Counted from the stretch's first letter, positions 18,618 through 29,282 are shown. The stretch is DNA of 58,754 nucleotides from Nitrospira sp. (GCA_016873395.1 VGXG01000011.1:1-58754), one strand, 5' to 3'. Notes: generated by a model from the letters alone, not told the origin. A program made the numbers and translations.

Positions 18618-19150
18618 AGGGGTCGCTTGGTGCTCCTCTTTCTGGACGACCGGCGGTTACCGGCCGTCACCGTATGGAATCGCGCGCGGAGCTTCCGGTA
18701 GGTCGTGCGGAGGTGCTCGGGGATCACGCGGGTTTCCGCAAACAAGGGCATGAAATTCGTGTCCCCATTCCAGCGCGGCACAATGTGCACGTGCAGGTGG
18801 GCTGCGATTCCGGCTCCGCTGACCCGCCCGAGGTTGACGCCGATGTTGAATCCTTCCGGTTTGATCTCCGCGCGGAGGACCCGCAGCGAGAGGGTGATCA
18901 ATTTCATGAGGTCGAGCGTATGTTCGTCGGATAGAGACTCCAGTCGGCCGACATGCGCATAGGGAGCTATCATAAGGTGGCCGCTGTTATAGGGGAAGAG
19001 GTTCATCATCACGAACCCGTGCCGGCCCCGGTGCAACAGGAGGTTGGCTGCGTCCCGGTGCCCGCGGGCTTTCGCGCAGAAGATACACACGGCCGGCTTG
19101 CGGGAATGGGTGATGTAGGCCATGCGCCAGGGAGCCCAGAGAACTTTCAT
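18614..19150 (-). CDS. HIT-family nucleotide hydrolase/transferase
   Basis: 178 residues from ATG 19150. A CxxC near residue 21 (ICFCAK-like, FCAKARG) hints at a zinc site. The core histidine triad is HLHVHIVPRW, with NLFPYNSGHLMIAP upstream, matching the Ap4A phosphorylase-like branch of HIT proteins. Known role of the branch: cleavage of dinucleoside polyphosphates or nucleoside phosphoramidates. The basic tail (SSRKRSTKRPL) is unusual. It lies between tsaE and the lapA-like gene with overlaps. Confidence 0.88.
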   Translation of the reverse strand: MKVLWAPWRMAYITHSRKPAVCIFCAKARGHRDAANLLLHRGRHGFVMMNLFPYNSGHLMIAPYAHVGRLESLSDEHTLDLMKLITLSLRVLRAEIKPEGFNIGVNLGRVSGAGIAAHLHVHIVPRWNGDTNFMPLFAETRVIPEHLRTTYRKLRARFHTVTAGNRRSSRKRSTKRPL

Positions 19151-19854
19151 CACTTCTGTGGCTTCCTGTCGCGAGCCGGCCATGAGCGTCTGCCGGCCTG
19201 ACCCTGCTTTCGCACGCGAGCCAGCAAACTTCGTGAGACCGTCCCTGTTGCCTTCATCGTGATGGTGCGGACTGTTTTGCTCTGATGACCGACCTGCACT
19301 TCCAGGCGATCCTCCGGCAAGTCAGGGCCGGCCTTGTCGGCCCACTCGATAGCCAGGACGTGATGCCCGTCAACATAGTCCGACAAGCCAAGCTGGTCAA
19401 GTTCTCTTGGCGACTCCAGTCTGTATAGGTCTGCGTGGATGAGCGGGAGCTTGCCTCGGTATTCGTGGACCAGAACGAAGGTCGGGCTGCTGACGCTGCA
19501 AGGCGGCGCCTCCAGCCCGGCAGCGATGCCTCGGACAAGCACTGTTTTCCCCGTTCCCAGCTCTCCAAACAGGGCCAGGACTTCGCCTCCCTGCAAGGCT
19601 TGCCCGATGAGCAGTCCGAGATGTTCGGTCGCCGCCGCCGACTGTGAGCGCTGGCTCCATTCGACTGGTCCGCTGCTTCCCTTGGCTGCGGGCTCTCCAA
19701 GGTCGTGGTCGTCGCGGTGGAGTGTGCCTGATGTTGGTGGCCGCTTGGGGCGTGGCCGGAGCCGGTCTAGACCCTCTTGGTGCTTCGATGGCAATGGGTA
19801 TAGCCTGGTTGCGTTACGACGCAACGGGTGGTGACATGGCTTGCCGGATGGCAT
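19150..19854 (-). CDS. tsaE: tRNA threonylcarbamoyladenosine biosynthesis ATPase TsaE
   Basis: Up to 234 residues; the ATG at 19854 overlaps the end of nnr, and the first about 70 residues are Arg/Pro-rich and unlike TsaE, so the true start is probably internal and non-ATG. The family core begins near SAAATEHLGLLIGQALQGGE, with P-loop FGELGTGKTVLVRG, then SPTFVLVHEYRG and a late IEWADKAG. Known role: ATPase that drives the TsaB-TsaD-TsaE cycle making t6A37 in tRNAs reading ANN codons. The basic C-terminal tail extends past the usual end. Confidence 0.88.
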   Translation of the reverse strand: MPSGKPCHHPLRRNATRLYPLPSKHQEGLDRLRPRPKRPPTSGTLHRDDHDLGEPAAKGSSGPVEWSQRSQSAAATEHLGLLIGQALQGGEVLALFGELGTGKTVLVRGIAAGLEAPPCSVSSPTFVLVHEYRGKLPLIHADLYRLESPRELDQLGLSDYVDGHHVLAIEWADKAGPDLPEDRLEVQVGHQSKTVRTITMKATGTVSRSLLARVRKQGQAGRRSWPARDRKPQK

Positions 19855-21379
19855 CAGGAATCCGCTCGATGACGTCTCCCGCAGTCATGCTGGCCTGGCC
19901 GAGCTCAGCCGCCGCCAAGTCGCCTGCTAGGCCGTGCAGATAGGTTCCAGCGCAGGCTGCGTCCCAGGCGGATAGTCCCTGAGCCAGCAACCCGACGAGC
20001 ATCCCAGTCAGGACATCGCCGGTTCCGGCTGTAGCCATGCCTGGATTACCGGTCGGGCAGATGGCGACGCTCCCATTAGGGTGAGCCACCACAGTCCTAG
20101 CCCCCTTGAGGACCAGCAAGACCCCTCGTCGCTGGGCGAAGCGGGTGGCGGTCCCGATCCGATCTTCGTTGACCGATTGGGGCGTGGCCTCTTCTTCCAA
20201 TCGCGCCATTTCTCCCGGATGGGGGGTCAGGATGGGCGGGACCTTACATTCTGTGAGCAGCGTCGTGCGCCCGGCCAGCGCGTTCAGCGCGTCGGCGTCC
20301 AGGACCGAGGGTTTCTCTAGTCGCGGGATCAGAGCCTGGATCAGGTCGACCGTCTCCGGATGGGTCGAAAGGCCTGGTCCGAGCGCCACCGCGCTCCGCG
20401 CATGGACGAAAGAGAGGAGGCGGTCCAGTCCGGACCGGGCCAGGGTTCGGGCCTTCGTTTCCGGCATGGGGACTGTCATGGCTTCCAGCAATTTTGCTTC
20501 GAGCGTGTCGTTCACGCTGGACGGGGTGGCTACCGTCACCAAGCCAGTTCCGATCCGGAGCGCCGCTCTGGCGGCCATGGCGGCTGCGCCTGTCTTCCCG
20601 ACCGATCCGGCAATGATGGCGGCATGGCCGTAGGTGCCCTTGTGTGACGAAGGGAGCCGCTGCGGGAACAGGCGGCGGGTCTCCTGGGGCGTGAGCAGCG
20701 AGATCCGGCTGTCGACCGATCCGGCGAAGGAAGGAGGAATGCCGATGTCGGCGATACGGACGGTCCCGGCGTGATCGATGCCGGCGCCGAGATAGAGACC
20801 GAGCTTGGGCTGGGCGAAGGTGACCGTGAGCGTGGCTCGTACCGCGGCGCCCAGGACAGCTCCCGTGTCGGCGTGGATGCCGGACGGGAGATCGACTGAG
20901 GTCACGGAAACTCCCGAATCATTGATCGCCTCGATTGCGGTTCGATAAGGGCCCGTGACCGGCGCGGAAAGGCCAGTCCCGAGGAGGGCATCGACGATCA
21001 ACTGGCTGTTCCCCAACAGCGTGCGGATACGCTCGGCCGAGGGAGACGTCCGGACCGTGGAAGCCCCTGCCAGTCGCACAAAGCGGCGGTACATGACTCT
21101 GGCGTCACCGACGAGGCTCTCAGGCTTGGCGAGGAGCAGCACCTGGACCCGTACCCGCTGCCGTTTCAAAAGTCGGGCGACGACGAAGCCGTCCCCTCCG
21201 TTGTTCCCCTTGCCGCAGCAGACCGTCACTGTCTTGCCCTGGAGTGGTCCGAAAGCCTGCGTCAGGGCCGTGGCCACGCCGGCTCCGGCCCGTTCCATCA
21301 AGGTGAGGCTCGGAATGCAGGCCTCCGTAATGGCCCGGCGGTCGAGGGCCTGCATCTGTGCGGCAGTGACGATTTTCAT
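19814..21379 (-). CDS. nnr: Bifunctional NAD(P)H-hydrate epimerase / ADP-dependent dehydratase
   Basis: 521 residues from ATG 21379, preferred over an earlier start that lies in a repeat. The N-terminal epimerase domain (about 1-215) has GKGNNGGDGFVVARLL. The C-terminal ribokinase-like dehydratase domain (about 230-515) has GHAAIIAGSVGKTGAAAMAA, LTPHPGEMARL and GTGDVLTGML. Known role: repairs hydrated NADH and NADPH. It shares a transcript with tsaE, which overlaps its end, an arrangement seen in many bacteria. Confidence 0.95.
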   Translation of the reverse strand: MKIVTAAQMQALDRRAITEACIPSLTLMERAGAGVATALTQAFGPLQGKTVTVCCGKGNNGGDGFVVARLLKRQRVRVQVLLLAKPESLVGDARVMYRRFVRLAGASTVRTSPSAERIRTLLGNSQLIVDALLGTGLSAPVTGPYRTAIEAINDSGVSVTSVDLPSGIHADTGAVLGAAVRATLTVTFAQPKLGLYLGAGIDHAGTVRIADIGIPPSFAGSVDSRISLLTPQETRRLFPQRLPSSHKGTYGHAAIIAGSVGKTGAAAMAARAALRIGTGLVTVATPSSVNDTLEAKLLEAMTVPMPETKARTLARSGLDRLLSFVHARSAVALGPGLSTHPETVDLIQALIPRLEKPSVLDADALNALAGRTTLLTECKVPPILTPHPGEMARLEEEATPQSVNEDRIGTATRFAQRRGVLLVLKGARTVVAHPNGSVAICPTGNPGMATAGTGDVLTGMLVGLLAQGLSAWDAACAGTYLHGLAGDLAAAELGQASMTAGDVIERIPDAIRQAMSPPVAS

Positions 21380-21383
21380 AAGA

Positions 21384-21479
21384 CCCTTGGCTAGGGGCAA
21401 GTGGCAAGAGACGAGCGGCACGAAACACAACAGGTTTTTGTGTTTCCCCCTGGCCTCTCGCCGCTAGCCTCTCGCCATT
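21384..21479. repeat. GAGAGGCGA/TCGCCTCTC-type repeat between nnr and acpS
   Basis: An imperfect palindrome: left arm CTAGGGGCAAGTGGCAAGAG, right arm GGCCTCTCGCCGCTAGCC and neighbours, around a central AACAGGTTTTTGTGTTT. It belongs to the family at 29283-29466, 46078-46172, 52135-52220 and 56819-56888. Confidence 0.7.
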
Positions 21480-21484
21480 CAAGG

Positions 21485-21871
21485 TTAGCTGTCTTTGGTC
21501 AGGACTGCCTCGGCGACGGCGTAGTCGGCATCATGGGACAGGCTGATGTGGACGTCGGTCACCCCGGCTTCACGGAGCAGGGTCTTCAATCGGCCGGAGA
21601 TGTGGGCGGTCGGCTTGCCCCGTGCATCATTGAGCACCTGAATATCCACCCACCGGATGCCGGCCGACCAGCCGGTCCCGAAAGCCTTGAGCACCGCCTC
21701 CTTCACGGCAAAGCGCCCGGCAAGCGAGGCGTAAGGGGAGGCGCGGGTGAAACAATACCGACGCTCTTCGTCGGTATAGAGCCGTTGCAGAAAACGCTCT
21801 TGCCACCGTTCCGTGAGGGCACGGATACGGGCGATTTTGACAAGATCCAAACCGATGCCGACGATGGCCAT
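21485..21871 (-). CDS. acpS: Holo-[acyl-carrier-protein] synthase
   Basis: 128 residues, standard length, from ATG 21871. The metal-binding motif GIGLDLVKIARI is at the N-terminus and the second signature, FAVKEAVLKAFGTG, near residue 55. The C-terminal SLSHDADYAVAEAV is typical. Known role: transfers 4'-phosphopantetheine from CoA to ACP. The gene lies between two repeats of the same family and downstream of pdxJ, the usual pdxJ-acpS-nnr order. Confidence 0.96.
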   Translation of the reverse strand: MAIVGIGLDLVKIARIRALTERWQERFLQRLYTDEERRYCFTRASPYASLAGRFAVKEAVLKAFGTGWSAGIRWVDIQVLNDARGKPTAHISGRLKTLLREAGVTDVHISLSHDADYAVAEAVLTKDS

Positions 21872-21884
21872 GGTTCACGTTGCT

Positions 21885-21963
21885 CCGCAAAGGCCCGAGA
21901 CAAGAGGCAAGGAGCATTGCGACAAACCTTTACCCTCGCGTCTCGTGCCCCGTGCCTGCTGAT
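21885..21963. repeat. GAGAGGCAA-type repeat between acpS and pdxJ
   Basis: Left part GAGACAAGAGGCAAGGAGC, right part CTCGCGTCTCGTGCCCCGTG. The right arm runs into the last codons of pdxJ (C-terminal GTGHETRG), so the repeat supplies the end of that protein. Confidence 0.6.
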
Positions 21964-22676
21964 CCACTGACCAGCTGCTTCATCTCCCGGACCGCCCGCT
22001 CAAGGCCGACGAGAACGGCCCGAGCGATGATGCTGTGGCCGATGTTGTACTCGACGATCTCGGGGATCTGCGTCAGGCGCTTCACGTTCCGGTAGTTAAG
22101 TCCGTGTCCCGCATTGACCCCCATCCCCAGCTTGTAGGCCAGCTTGGCTGCTTGGGCGATGGCTTCGAATTCCGCCTGTTCTTCCTTGAGCCGGCGGGCG
22201 TTGGCATAGCGGCCTGTATGCAGTTCGACATAGTCCGCGGCCACCTTGTGGGCCGCCTTGATCTGGTTGAGGTCCGGCTCGATGAAGAGGCTCACGGGAA
22301 TCCCCCCGTCGTGGAGGAGGTCCACCACGGCCTTGATGCGATCCCGCTGACCCGCTACTTCCAGACCTCCCTCGGTTGTCAGCTCCTGGCGACGTTCCGG
22401 CACCAGCGTCACCAGATGGGGCTTGATGTTCAGCGCGATCTTGGTCATGGACTCTTCGGCCGCCATCTCTAAATCCAGCTTGGTCTGGATGACTTCTTTC
22501 AAGAGGCTGAGATCCCGGTCCTGGATGTGACGCCGGTCCTCGCGCAAGTGCACGACCAACCCGTCGGCGCCGGCCAGCTCGACCAGCAAGGCGGCGGCGA
22601 TCGGGTCCGGCTCGCTCCCACCCCTGGCTTGGCGGAGCGTGGCGATGTGATCAACGTTGACGCCGAGTCTGGCCAA
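21930..22676 (-). CDS. pdxJ: Pyridoxine 5'-phosphate synthase PdxJ
   Basis: 248 residues from TTG 22676, which sits seven bases after GAAGGAG on the minus strand and gives the exact family N-terminus ([17 protein letters not shown]). An ATG at 22727 would add 17 unlike residues. Other motifs: [30 protein letters not shown], and HAGHGLNY-like [13 protein letters not shown]. Known role: condenses 3-amino-2-oxopropyl phosphate with deoxyxylulose 5-phosphate to make pyridoxine 5'-phosphate. The last residues derive from a repeat. Confidence 0.95.
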   Translation of the reverse strand: MARLGVNVDHIATLRQARGGSEPDPIAAALLVELAGADGLVVHLREDRRHIQDRDLSLLKEVIQTKLDLEMAAEESMTKIALNIKPHLVTLVPERRQELTTEGGLEVAGQRDRIKAVVDLLHDGGIPVSLFIEPDLNQIKAAHKVAADYVELHTGRYANARRLKEEQAEFEAIAQAAKLAYKLGMGVNAGHGLNYRNVKRLTQIPEIVEYNIGHSIIARAVLVGLERAVREMKQLVSGSAGTGHETRG

Positions 22677-22873
22677 AACCGTTCTCCTTCCTGTTTCCTG
22701 GTCGGCGGATTCTTCCTGAGTTTGCAAAAGGTTCGGCTATTATTGCAAAAAGAAGAGGGGGGAGCAAGGGGCATAGGACTTAGCGATGGCAGTATCGGCA
22801 TTCACCAAGGGAGAGCTGTCGGCTGATGTCCACGGTTTGTCGAGTGAAGCGTCCCCCCAAGTCCGGAATAAAA

Positions 22874-22902
22874 TTGACTGTTTTGGGGCGCTGCATTAGA
22901 AT
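22874..22902 (+). promoter_or_regulatory. Strong sigma70-type promoter of the amino-acid operon
   Basis: TTGACT at 22874-22879, a 17-base spacer, TAGAAT at 22897-22902 (5 of 6). It leaves a leader of about 65 bases with a small CCTC/GAGG hairpin before the GTG at 22977. No leader peptide rich in Thr or Ile codons was seen. Confidence 0.75.
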
Positions 22903-22976
22903 AAGCTTATTTTTCAGCGTCCTCGGAGCGGAGGCTCTGCGCAAGAGGCTGTCGGCCCTGAAAAATTGAGGGGATA

Positions 22977-24161
22977 GTGGAAGGGTTCTACCGGATAAAG
23001 CGGCTCCCTCCTTACGTATTTGCTCAGGTCCAGACGTTGAAGCTGGATGCGAGGCACAGGGGAGAGGATATCATTGACTTCGGCATGGGGAATCCCGATC
23101 AGCCGACGCCGGACCATATCGTTGACAAGCTGGTCGAGGCCGCCAGGAACGGGAAAAACCACCGGTACTCGGCCTCGAAAGGGATCACGAAGCTCCGTCA
23201 CGCAATCACCGGCTGGTACAAGCGGAACTACGATGTGAACCTGGACCCGGAAACGGAGGCCATCGTCACCATCGGGTCAAAAGAAGGGATCGCGCACTTG
23301 GCGCTGGCGCTGGTGGGGCCGGGCGATGTGGTTCTGACCCCGACGCCCACCTATCCCATCCACATGTACAGCATGATCATCGCCGGCGGGGAGGTGCGCG
23401 GCATCGAACTGCGCCAGGACAGCGACTTCTTCGACGACCTGATGCGGGGCTACCGCCAGACGCAGCCAAGGCCGCGCATCCTGGTCATCAATTTTCCCCA
23501 TAATCCCACCACCGCTGTGGTGGACTTGGAGTTCTTCAAGAAAGTGGTGGCCTTCGCCAAGGAACATAATGTCATCGTGATTCATGATCTGGCCTATGCC
23601 GACCTCGTCTTTGACGGCTATCGGGCGCCGAGTCTTTTGCAGGTGCCGGAGGCCAAGGACATCGGCGTGGAGTTCTACACGCTGTCCAAGAGCTACAACA
23701 TGCCGGGCTGGCGTGTGGGCTTCTGCGTCGGGAATCGAGAGGTCATCGGGGCTCTGGCGAAGATCAAGAGCTACCTGGACTACGGTATCTTCCAGCCGGT
23801 CCAGATTGCCAGCATCATTGCCCTCAACGGGCCGCAGGACTGTGTCAAGGAGACCGTGGCCCGGTACGAGCATCGGAGGAACGAACTGGTGGACGGCCTC
23901 AATCGCATCGGCTGGCACGTCGAAAAGCCCAGGGCGACCATGTTCGTGTGGGCCCGCATTCCGGCGCCCTACCGAGGGATGGGGTCGCTGGAGTTCTCAA
24001 AGCTACTGTTGCGGGATGCGAAGGTGGCGGTCTCACCCGGCATTGGGTTCGGGGAAGGGGGCGACGAGCACGTGCGGTTCGCGCTTGTGGAAAACGAGCA
24101 GCGGATCCGGCAGGCCGTACGGGGCATCAAGAAAGTCTTGAAGTTCGACGGCGCGTCGTAG
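22977..24161 (+). CDS. Alanine/aspartate-type class I/II aminotransferase (AlaC-like)
   Basis: 394 residues from GTG 22977 behind GAGGGG. Fold-type I PLP enzyme: [11 protein letters not shown] near residue 35, [10 protein letters not shown], the PLP lysine in [16 protein letters not shown], and the final arginine in [10 protein letters not shown]. The sequence pattern matches the AlaC/YfdZ branch that makes alanine from pyruvate and glutamate; an aspartate or LL-diaminopimelate role cannot be excluded. It heads the run with hom, thrC, apgM, lysC and cimA, 33 bases before hom. Confidence 0.9.
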   Translation: MEGFYRIKRLPPYVFAQVQTLKLDARHRGEDIIDFGMGNPDQPTPDHIVDKLVEAARNGKNHRYSASKGITKLRHAITGWYKRNYDVNLDPETEAIVTIGSKEGIAHLALALVGPGDVVLTPTPTYPIHMYSMIIAGGEVRGIELRQDSDFFDDLMRGYRQTQPRPRILVINFPHNPTTAVVDLEFFKKVVAFAKEHNVIVIHDLAYADLVFDGYRAPSLLQVPEAKDIGVEFYTLSKSYNMPGWRVGFCVGNREVIGALAKIKSYLDYGIFQPVQIASIIALNGPQDCVKETVARYEHRRNELVDGLNRIGWHVEKPRATMFVWARIPAPYRGMGSLEFSKLLLRDAKVAVSPGIGFGEGGDEHVRFALVENEQRIRQAVRGIKKVLKFDGAS

Positions 24162-24194
24162 GTGGCGGATCGGCCGATGAGGTAAGGATCGGCG

Positions 24195-25523
24195 ATGATG
24201 AAAGAAAAGGTCGGCGTCGGTTTGATCGGGTTCGGAACGGTCGGGGCCGGCGCCGCAAAAATCCTGCTGCAAAACACTGCGCTGATCCGGCGCCGCGTGG
24301 GCGTGCCGGTCGAGTTGGTGCGGATAGCCGATTTGGATGTGGCGACCGACCGCGGTCTCCGACTCCCGCCGGGCATGCTGACCACCGATGTGCGCCAGGT
24401 TCTCGATGACCCGTCGATCGACATTGTCCTGGAGTTGATCGGCGGCTATGAGACGGCCAAGCGCCTCATCCTGGAGGCCATGGCCAGGGGGAAGCAGGTC
24501 GTGACCGCCAACAAGGCCTTGCTGGCGGTCCATGGGGAGGAGATCTTCGAGGCGGCGGCCCGGCACGGCGTGGACCTGGGGTTTGAGGCCAGCGTCGGGG
24601 GCGGCATTCCGGTGATCCGCGCCCTGACCGAGGGGCTGGCTGCCAATACGATCCTGTCCATCTATGGGATTATCAACGGCACCTCCAACTACATCCTCAG
24701 CCGGATGACGCGGGAAGGGCAGGGCTTCCGGGAGATCTTGGCGGAAGCGCAGCGGGCCGGCTATGCGGAAGCGGATCCGACCTTCGACGTGGCCGGGATC
24801 GACTCGGCTCACAAACTGTCGATCATGGTGAACCTGGCCTATGGCACGCCGGTCAACGTGAAAGAGATCTATACGGAGGGGATCACCAAGATCACTCCGC
24901 TCGACATCGCCTATGCCAAGGAATTCGGCTATACGATCAAGCTGTTGGGCATCGCCAAGTTTCTGGGCGGGGAGGGCGACGGTGAAATTGAGGCGCGGGT
25001 CCACCCGACGATGCTGCCCGCTGCTTCTCCGGTGGCGCAGGTAGAAGGGGTGTACAATGCGATCCAGCTCGTGGGGGATGCGGTGCAGGATATCGTGCTC
25101 TACGGCCAGGGCGCAGGGGCTATGCCGACCGGGAGCGCCGTGATCAGCGATGTCATTGACATCGCGCGGAACCTGTTGAAGGGGGCGGCAGGACGGGTGC
25201 CGCCTGCTTCATTCCAGCGGGAACAGCGGCGGCCGCTCCGGCTCCGCCCGATCGAAGACATCATGACCCTGTACTACCTACGCTTCATGGTGCTGGACCG
25301 GCCGGGAGTCCTGTCTCAGATCTCCGGCGTTCTGGGGCATCACGGCATCAGCATTTCTTCCGTGTTGCAAAAGGGACGCAAGGAGGGCCAGACTGTGCCG
25401 GTGGTGATCATGACCCATACCGCTACCGAACGTGCCGTGCAGGCCTCACTCCGCGAGATCGATCGGATGGCCTTCATTTCGGAGCCCACCACGTTGATTC
25501 GCGTCGAGGGGCAAGACGAGTAA
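24195..25523 (+). CDS. hom: Homoserine dehydrogenase with C-terminal ACT domain
   Basis: 442 residues from ATG 24195. NAD(P)-binding [16 protein letters not shown] at the N-terminus; [11 protein letters not shown] and [12 protein letters not shown] are catalytic-core motifs; substrate-binding [17 protein letters not shown] follows. The ACT domain (about 350-440) begins [20 protein letters not shown] and implies feedback control, probably by threonine, as in other long homoserine dehydrogenases. Known role: aspartate semialdehyde to homoserine. Confidence 0.96.
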   Translation: MMKEKVGVGLIGFGTVGAGAAKILLQNTALIRRRVGVPVELVRIADLDVATDRGLRLPPGMLTTDVRQVLDDPSIDIVLELIGGYETAKRLILEAMARGKQVVTANKALLAVHGEEIFEAAARHGVDLGFEASVGGGIPVIRALTEGLAANTILSIYGIINGTSNYILSRMTREGQGFREILAEAQRAGYAEADPTFDVAGIDSAHKLSIMVNLAYGTPVNVKEIYTEGITKITPLDIAYAKEFGYTIKLLGIAKFLGGEGDGEIEARVHPTMLPAASPVAQVEGVYNAIQLVGDAVQDIVLYGQGAGAMPTGSAVISDVIDIARNLLKGAAGRVPPASFQREQRRPLRLRPIEDIMTLYYLRFMVLDRPGVLSQISGVLGHHGISISSVLQKGRKEGQTVPVVIMTHTATERAVQASLREIDRMAFISEPTTLIRVEGQDE

Positions 25524-25582
25524 CGCATGCGCCCCGCCGTAGCCGAATCCCTCCGTTGCCGTTGGATCCTGGTGTATCGCCC

Positions 25583-26641
25583 ATGATTCCGTGGCGTGGT
25601 GTGATCGAAGAATACCGGAAGTTTCTGCCGGTCACGGACCGGACCCCCGTGGTCGCGCTGGGCGAGGGCAACACGCCTCTCATCCACGCCAAGCGGCTGG
25701 CCCGGAAGATCGATCCCCGGATCGATCTCTATCTGAAGTTTGAGGGTGCGAACCCGACCGGTTCTTTCAAAGACCGGGGAATGACCCTGGCTATTTCCAA
25801 GGCGCTCGAGGCGGGGGCCAAGGCCGTTATCTGCGCCTCCACCGGCAACACCTCGGCTTCAGCCGCTGCCTATGGAGCCAGGGCCGGGTTGGCCGTTTAC
25901 GTGCTGATTCCGGCCGGCAAGATCGCGCTCGGCAAGCTGTCCCAAGCCATGATGCACCGGGCCACCGTGATCCAGATCGAGGGGAACTTCGATCAGGCCC
26001 TGGCGATCGTCAAAGATCTCGCGGCGGCCCATCCGATCGAGTTGGTCAACTCGATCAATCCTTTCCGGATCGAAGGGCAAAAGACGGCGGCGATGGAGGT
26101 CTGCGATCAGCTCGGCGGCGCTCCGTCCGTCCACGTGCTGCCGGTCGGCAATGCGGGCAACATCACGGCCTACTGGCGCGGATACAAAGAGTACCGGGAC
26201 TCCGGTCAGGCTTCTCGCGCGCCGCGGATGATGGGGTTTCAGGCGGCGGGGGCGGCGCCGATTGTGCTGGGGCACATCGTGGAGGATCCTCAGACCGTTG
26301 CCACGGCCATCCGGATCGGCAATCCGGCCAGTTGGAAGGCCGCCCTGCAGGCGGTGGAAGAATCCTCCGGCCGGATCGACATGGTGACGGATGAAGAGAT
26401 CCTGCAAGCCTACGGGCTGGTGGCGGCGGAGGAAGGAGTCTTCTGCGAGCCTGCGTCAGCCGCCTCGGTGGCCGGGGTGATCAAGCTGAGCGGGACCGGC
26501 GCGCTGAAGGAAGGAGACAAGGTCGTTTGCACCTTGACGGGGCATGGCCTGAAAGATGCGGACACGGCCATCGGCGTGTCCCGGCAACCTCGGACCGTCA
26601 AAGCCAGCCGGGAGGATGTGGCTCGTCTGCTGAGGCTGTGA
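25583..26641 (+). CDS. thrC: Threonine synthase
   Basis: 352 residues from ATG 25583; an in-frame TTG at 25556 would add nine residues. PLP lysine in [18 protein letters not shown], with [11 protein letters not shown] before it and [18 protein letters not shown] after it. The C-terminal [17 protein letters not shown] is typical of the short threonine synthase class. Known role: O-phosphohomoserine to threonine plus phosphate. It sits between hom and an apgM homologue; no thrB-type (GHMP) homoserine kinase is present in the window. Confidence 0.95.
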   Translation: MIPWRGVIEEYRKFLPVTDRTPVVALGEGNTPLIHAKRLARKIDPRIDLYLKFEGANPTGSFKDRGMTLAISKALEAGAKAVICASTGNTSASAAAYGARAGLAVYVLIPAGKIALGKLSQAMMHRATVIQIEGNFDQALAIVKDLAAAHPIELVNSINPFRIEGQKTAAMEVCDQLGGAPSVHVLPVGNAGNITAYWRGYKEYRDSGQASRAPRMMGFQAAGAAPIVLGHIVEDPQTVATAIRIGNPASWKAALQAVEESSGRIDMVTDEEILQAYGLVAAEEGVFCEPASAASVAGVIKLSGTGALKEGDKVVCTLTGHGLKDADTAIGVSRQPRTVKASREDVARLLRL

Positions 26642-26676
26642 AGCGGGAAGCGGGCCAATGACAAATGGAGCAAGCT

Positions 26677-26785
26677 GACAAGTTGCAAGTAGCCAAGTAA
26701 CAAGTTTCGGGCTCTTGCCACGTGGTCACTTGTGCAGTGCTACTTGTGCCTTGTCACTTGCCACTTGAGACTTGCAACTTGTTAC
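26677..26785. repeat. CAAGT/ACTTG-type short-period palindrome
   Basis: Left arm 26677-26705 made of CAAGTTGCAAGTAG-like units, right arm 26742-26785 made of CACTTGCCACTTGAG-like units. It fills the thrC-apgM gap. The apgM start lies about 20 bases beyond. Confidence 0.75.
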
Positions 26786-26807
26786 TGACGACGAGGGACG
26801 AATTGGA

Positions 26808-28043
26808 ATGAAGTACATCATTCTGCACGGTGAAGGGCTTGTGGAGGGACCCCATCAGGATCTCGGCGGCAAGACGCTGTTGGAAGCGGCGGCGACGCCC
26901 AACATGGACAGCCTCGCGCAGAACGGGGAGCTGGGACTGATCGCAACCCCCGCCGATGGGCAGTTCCACGGCAGCGACGTGATACAACTGGCAATCCTCG
27001 GTTACGATCCGCGCAAGCTCTATCCGGGTCCCGCCCCTTTGGAAGCGGCCAGCCTGGGCGTGGTGGTTGAGGAACATGACGTTGTCTATCGCTGCACGAT
27101 GGTGACGTTGCGGGCGTCTGCTCCGCAGGGCAAGGGTGCGGCCGAGATCAAGAAGCTGGGCCCTCACGTCATGATGGAGGATGAGACGGCGGGCGGCATC
27201 GAGACCGAGGAGGCGCGCGAGCTGATCGAGGCCGTCAACGAGCAGCTCGGGTCGGAGACCATCCAGTTTTATCCCGGGACCGGACACCGGCACCTCATGG
27301 TCTGGGTGGGGGGAAAGGCGCGGGCTGTCTGCGTGGACCCTCACGAGCTGCTCGGGAAGCCGATTGGTGAAGCCTTGCCGAGCGGCGATGGAAGCGATAT
27401 CTTGCGGAAGCTCATGGATGCGTCGTTGATCATTCTGCGGGACCATCCCATCAACGATCAGCGGCGGGAGGCAGGGTTGAAGCCGGCCAACTGTCTGTGG
27501 CTCTGGGGGCCGGGCCGGGCGCCGAAGTTACTGAAGCTCACGGAGCAGCACCAAGTGACCGGAACGATCATCTCGACAAGCGATCTGCACCGAGGGGTTG
27601 GGATCTGCGCCGGGTTGGAAGCTATGGATCAGACCCTGTTGACGGAGTCGGGCGGTACGGACTTTCTCAGCCGGGGGGAAGCGGCGCTCCGCGAGCTCGG
27701 CAAGAGGGATCTGGTCTACGTCCATGCGCAGATGCCGGGCCAAGTGGCCCAGGGGACGGACCCCAAGGCCAAGCTCAAGGTCGTGGAGGAATTCGACAAG
27801 AACATCGTGGGCACGATCCTGGATGGCCTGCCGAAACTGGGCCCGTACCGTATCCTCCTCTGGTGCGAATCCGCGTCCGGCGCCAGAGGTCGATCCGGCG
27901 AGGCTTCGCCGCCTCTCTATGCCTTCTGCGAAGGGCCGAAGCAGAAGGGGACAGGACGAAGGATGTACAACGAACGGGCTGCGGCAGAGGTCGGGGCCAG
28001 GGATGCCACGAAGCTCATGACCAAGCTTTTCCCCCGGCGTTGA
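26808..28043 (+). CDS. ApgM-family protein, proposed homoserine kinase analogue, with altered metal sites
   Basis: 411 residues from ATG 26808. The fold is that of archaeal-type, cofactor-independent phosphoglycerate mutase: [15 protein letters not shown] near residue 20, nucleophile serine in [15 protein letters not shown], and [12 protein letters not shown] subfamily found next to thrC has been proposed to be a homoserine kinase analogue; the position between thrC and lysC agrees. By eye several metal ligands differ: the N-terminal PDG-type motif reads HGEG, the late PDEAGH-type motif reads QMPGQV, and the final DH pair is not visible. It may be a changed or non-catalytic member. Confidence 0.75.
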   Translation: MKYIILHGEGLVEGPHQDLGGKTLLEAAATPNMDSLAQNGELGLIATPADGQFHGSDVIQLAILGYDPRKLYPGPAPLEAASLGVVVEEHDVVYRCTMVTLRASAPQGKGAAEIKKLGPHVMMEDETAGGIETEEARELIEAVNEQLGSETIQFYPGTGHRHLMVWVGGKARAVCVDPHELLGKPIGEALPSGDGSDILRKLMDASLIILRDHPINDQRREAGLKPANCLWLWGPGRAPKLLKLTEQHQVTGTIISTSDLHRGVGICAGLEAMDQTLLTESGGTDFLSRGEAALRELGKRDLVYVHAQMPGQVAQGTDPKAKLKVVEEFDKNIVGTILDGLPKLGPYRILLWCESASGARGRSGEASPPLYAFCEGPKQKGTGRRMYNERAAAEVGARDATKLMTKLFPRR

Positions 28044-28062
28044 CGGTGCCGAAGGCTTTGCA

Positions 28063-29280
28063 ATGGCGTTGATCGTTCAGAAATACGGCGGGACCTCCGT
28101 CGGGAGCGTCGAGCGCATTCACCGGGTGGCGGAGCAGGTGGCTGAGGCGAAGCGGGCCGGGCATGACCTGGTCGTGGTGCTCTCCGCCATGAGCGGAGAG
28201 ACCGATCGCCTCCTGCGCTTGGCCCACGACATAACCCCGAACCCCGATGAGCGCGAGATGGACATGCTCCTGTCCACGGGCGAGCGGGTGACGATCGCGC
28301 TCCTGGCCATGGATCTGCGGGGCCGCGGCATCAACGCGCAGTCCTTCACTGGCCGCCAGGTGGGGATCATCACCGACAGCACCCATACGAAGGCGCGGAT
28401 CGCGAGGGTGACGGCGGAGCGGATCAAAGAGGCGCTGGCCGAAGGGATCATTCCCATCGTGGCCGGGTTCCAGGGGATCAACGAGCGGTCGGATGTCACC
28501 ACGCTGGGACGGGGAGGATCGGACCTGACGGCGGTGGCCTTGGCGGCGGCGTTGAAGGCGGATCGCTGCATTATCTACACGGATGTGGACGGAGTCTATA
28601 CGGCGGACCCGAACATCGTCCCGACCGCCAGACGCCTGGACCGAGTCTCCTATGAAGAGATGCTGGAGCTGGCCAGCCTCGGGGCCAAGGTGCTGCAGAG
28701 CCGTTCGGTGCAGTTCGCCGCCAAACATGGGGTACCTGTAGAAGTCAAATCCAGCTTCAAGGAGGGGCAGGGAACGCTCGTGACTACAGAAGATGCGGAT
28801 ATGGAACAGGTGACGGTCTCCGGAGTGAGCGGCGATCGGAACCAGGCCAAGATCACGATCATCGGCGTGCCGGACCGGCCGGGCATTGCGGCGCGCATTT
28901 TTGGGCCGGTGGCTGAGGCCGGCATCGTCGTGGACATGATCATTCAGAACGTGAGCCAGGCCTCGCTCACCGACATTTCCTTCACCGTGCCGCGGGCGGA
29001 CCTGGGCAAGGCCGTCGGGCTGGTGCAGCGCATTGCGAAGGACATCGATGCCAAGTCGGTGGCGGTGACGGAGGCGATCGCCAAGGTGTCGCTGGTCGGC
29101 GTCGGGATGCGCACGCATTCCGGCGTGGCGGCCCGGATGTTCGAGGTCCTCTCCCGCGAGGGCATCAACATCATGATGATCAGCACCTCCGAGATCAAGA
29201 TTTCCTGCGTGATCGATGAAAAATATCTCGAGCTGGCCATGCGCGCCCTGCACGGCGCGTTCGGGCTGGACCAGGCTTAA
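28063..29280 (+). CDS. lysC: Aspartate kinase
   Basis: 405 residues from ATG 28063, 19 bases after apgM. Amino-acid kinase domain: [14 protein letters not shown] at the start, [18 protein letters not shown], and [12 protein letters not shown]. Two ACT domains at about 265-400 ([17 protein letters not shown] and [17 protein letters not shown]) imply feedback control by lysine and/or threonine. Known role: first step of the aspartate family, making aspartyl phosphate. Complete, single-function length. Confidence 0.96.
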   Translation: MALIVQKYGGTSVGSVERIHRVAEQVAEAKRAGHDLVVVLSAMSGETDRLLRLAHDITPNPDEREMDMLLSTGERVTIALLAMDLRGRGINAQSFTGRQVGIITDSTHTKARIARVTAERIKEALAEGIIPIVAGFQGINERSDVTTLGRGGSDLTAVALAAALKADRCIIYTDVDGVYTADPNIVPTARRLDRVSYEEMLELASLGAKVLQSRSVQFAAKHGVPVEVKSSFKEGQGTLVTTEDADMEQVTVSGVSGDRNQAKITIIGVPDRPGIAARIFGPVAEAGIVVDMIIQNVSQASLTDISFTVPRADLGKAVGLVQRIAKDIDAKSVAVTEAIAKVSLVGVGMRTHSGVAARMFEVLSREGINIMMISTSEIKISCVIDEKYLELAMRALHGAFGLDQA

Positions 29281-29282
29281 TG

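Noticed and set aside
22728-22976. Threonine/isoleucine leader-peptide attenuator
   Set aside because: No short frame rich in Thr or Ile codons and no competing terminator were seen between the promoter and GTG 22977.
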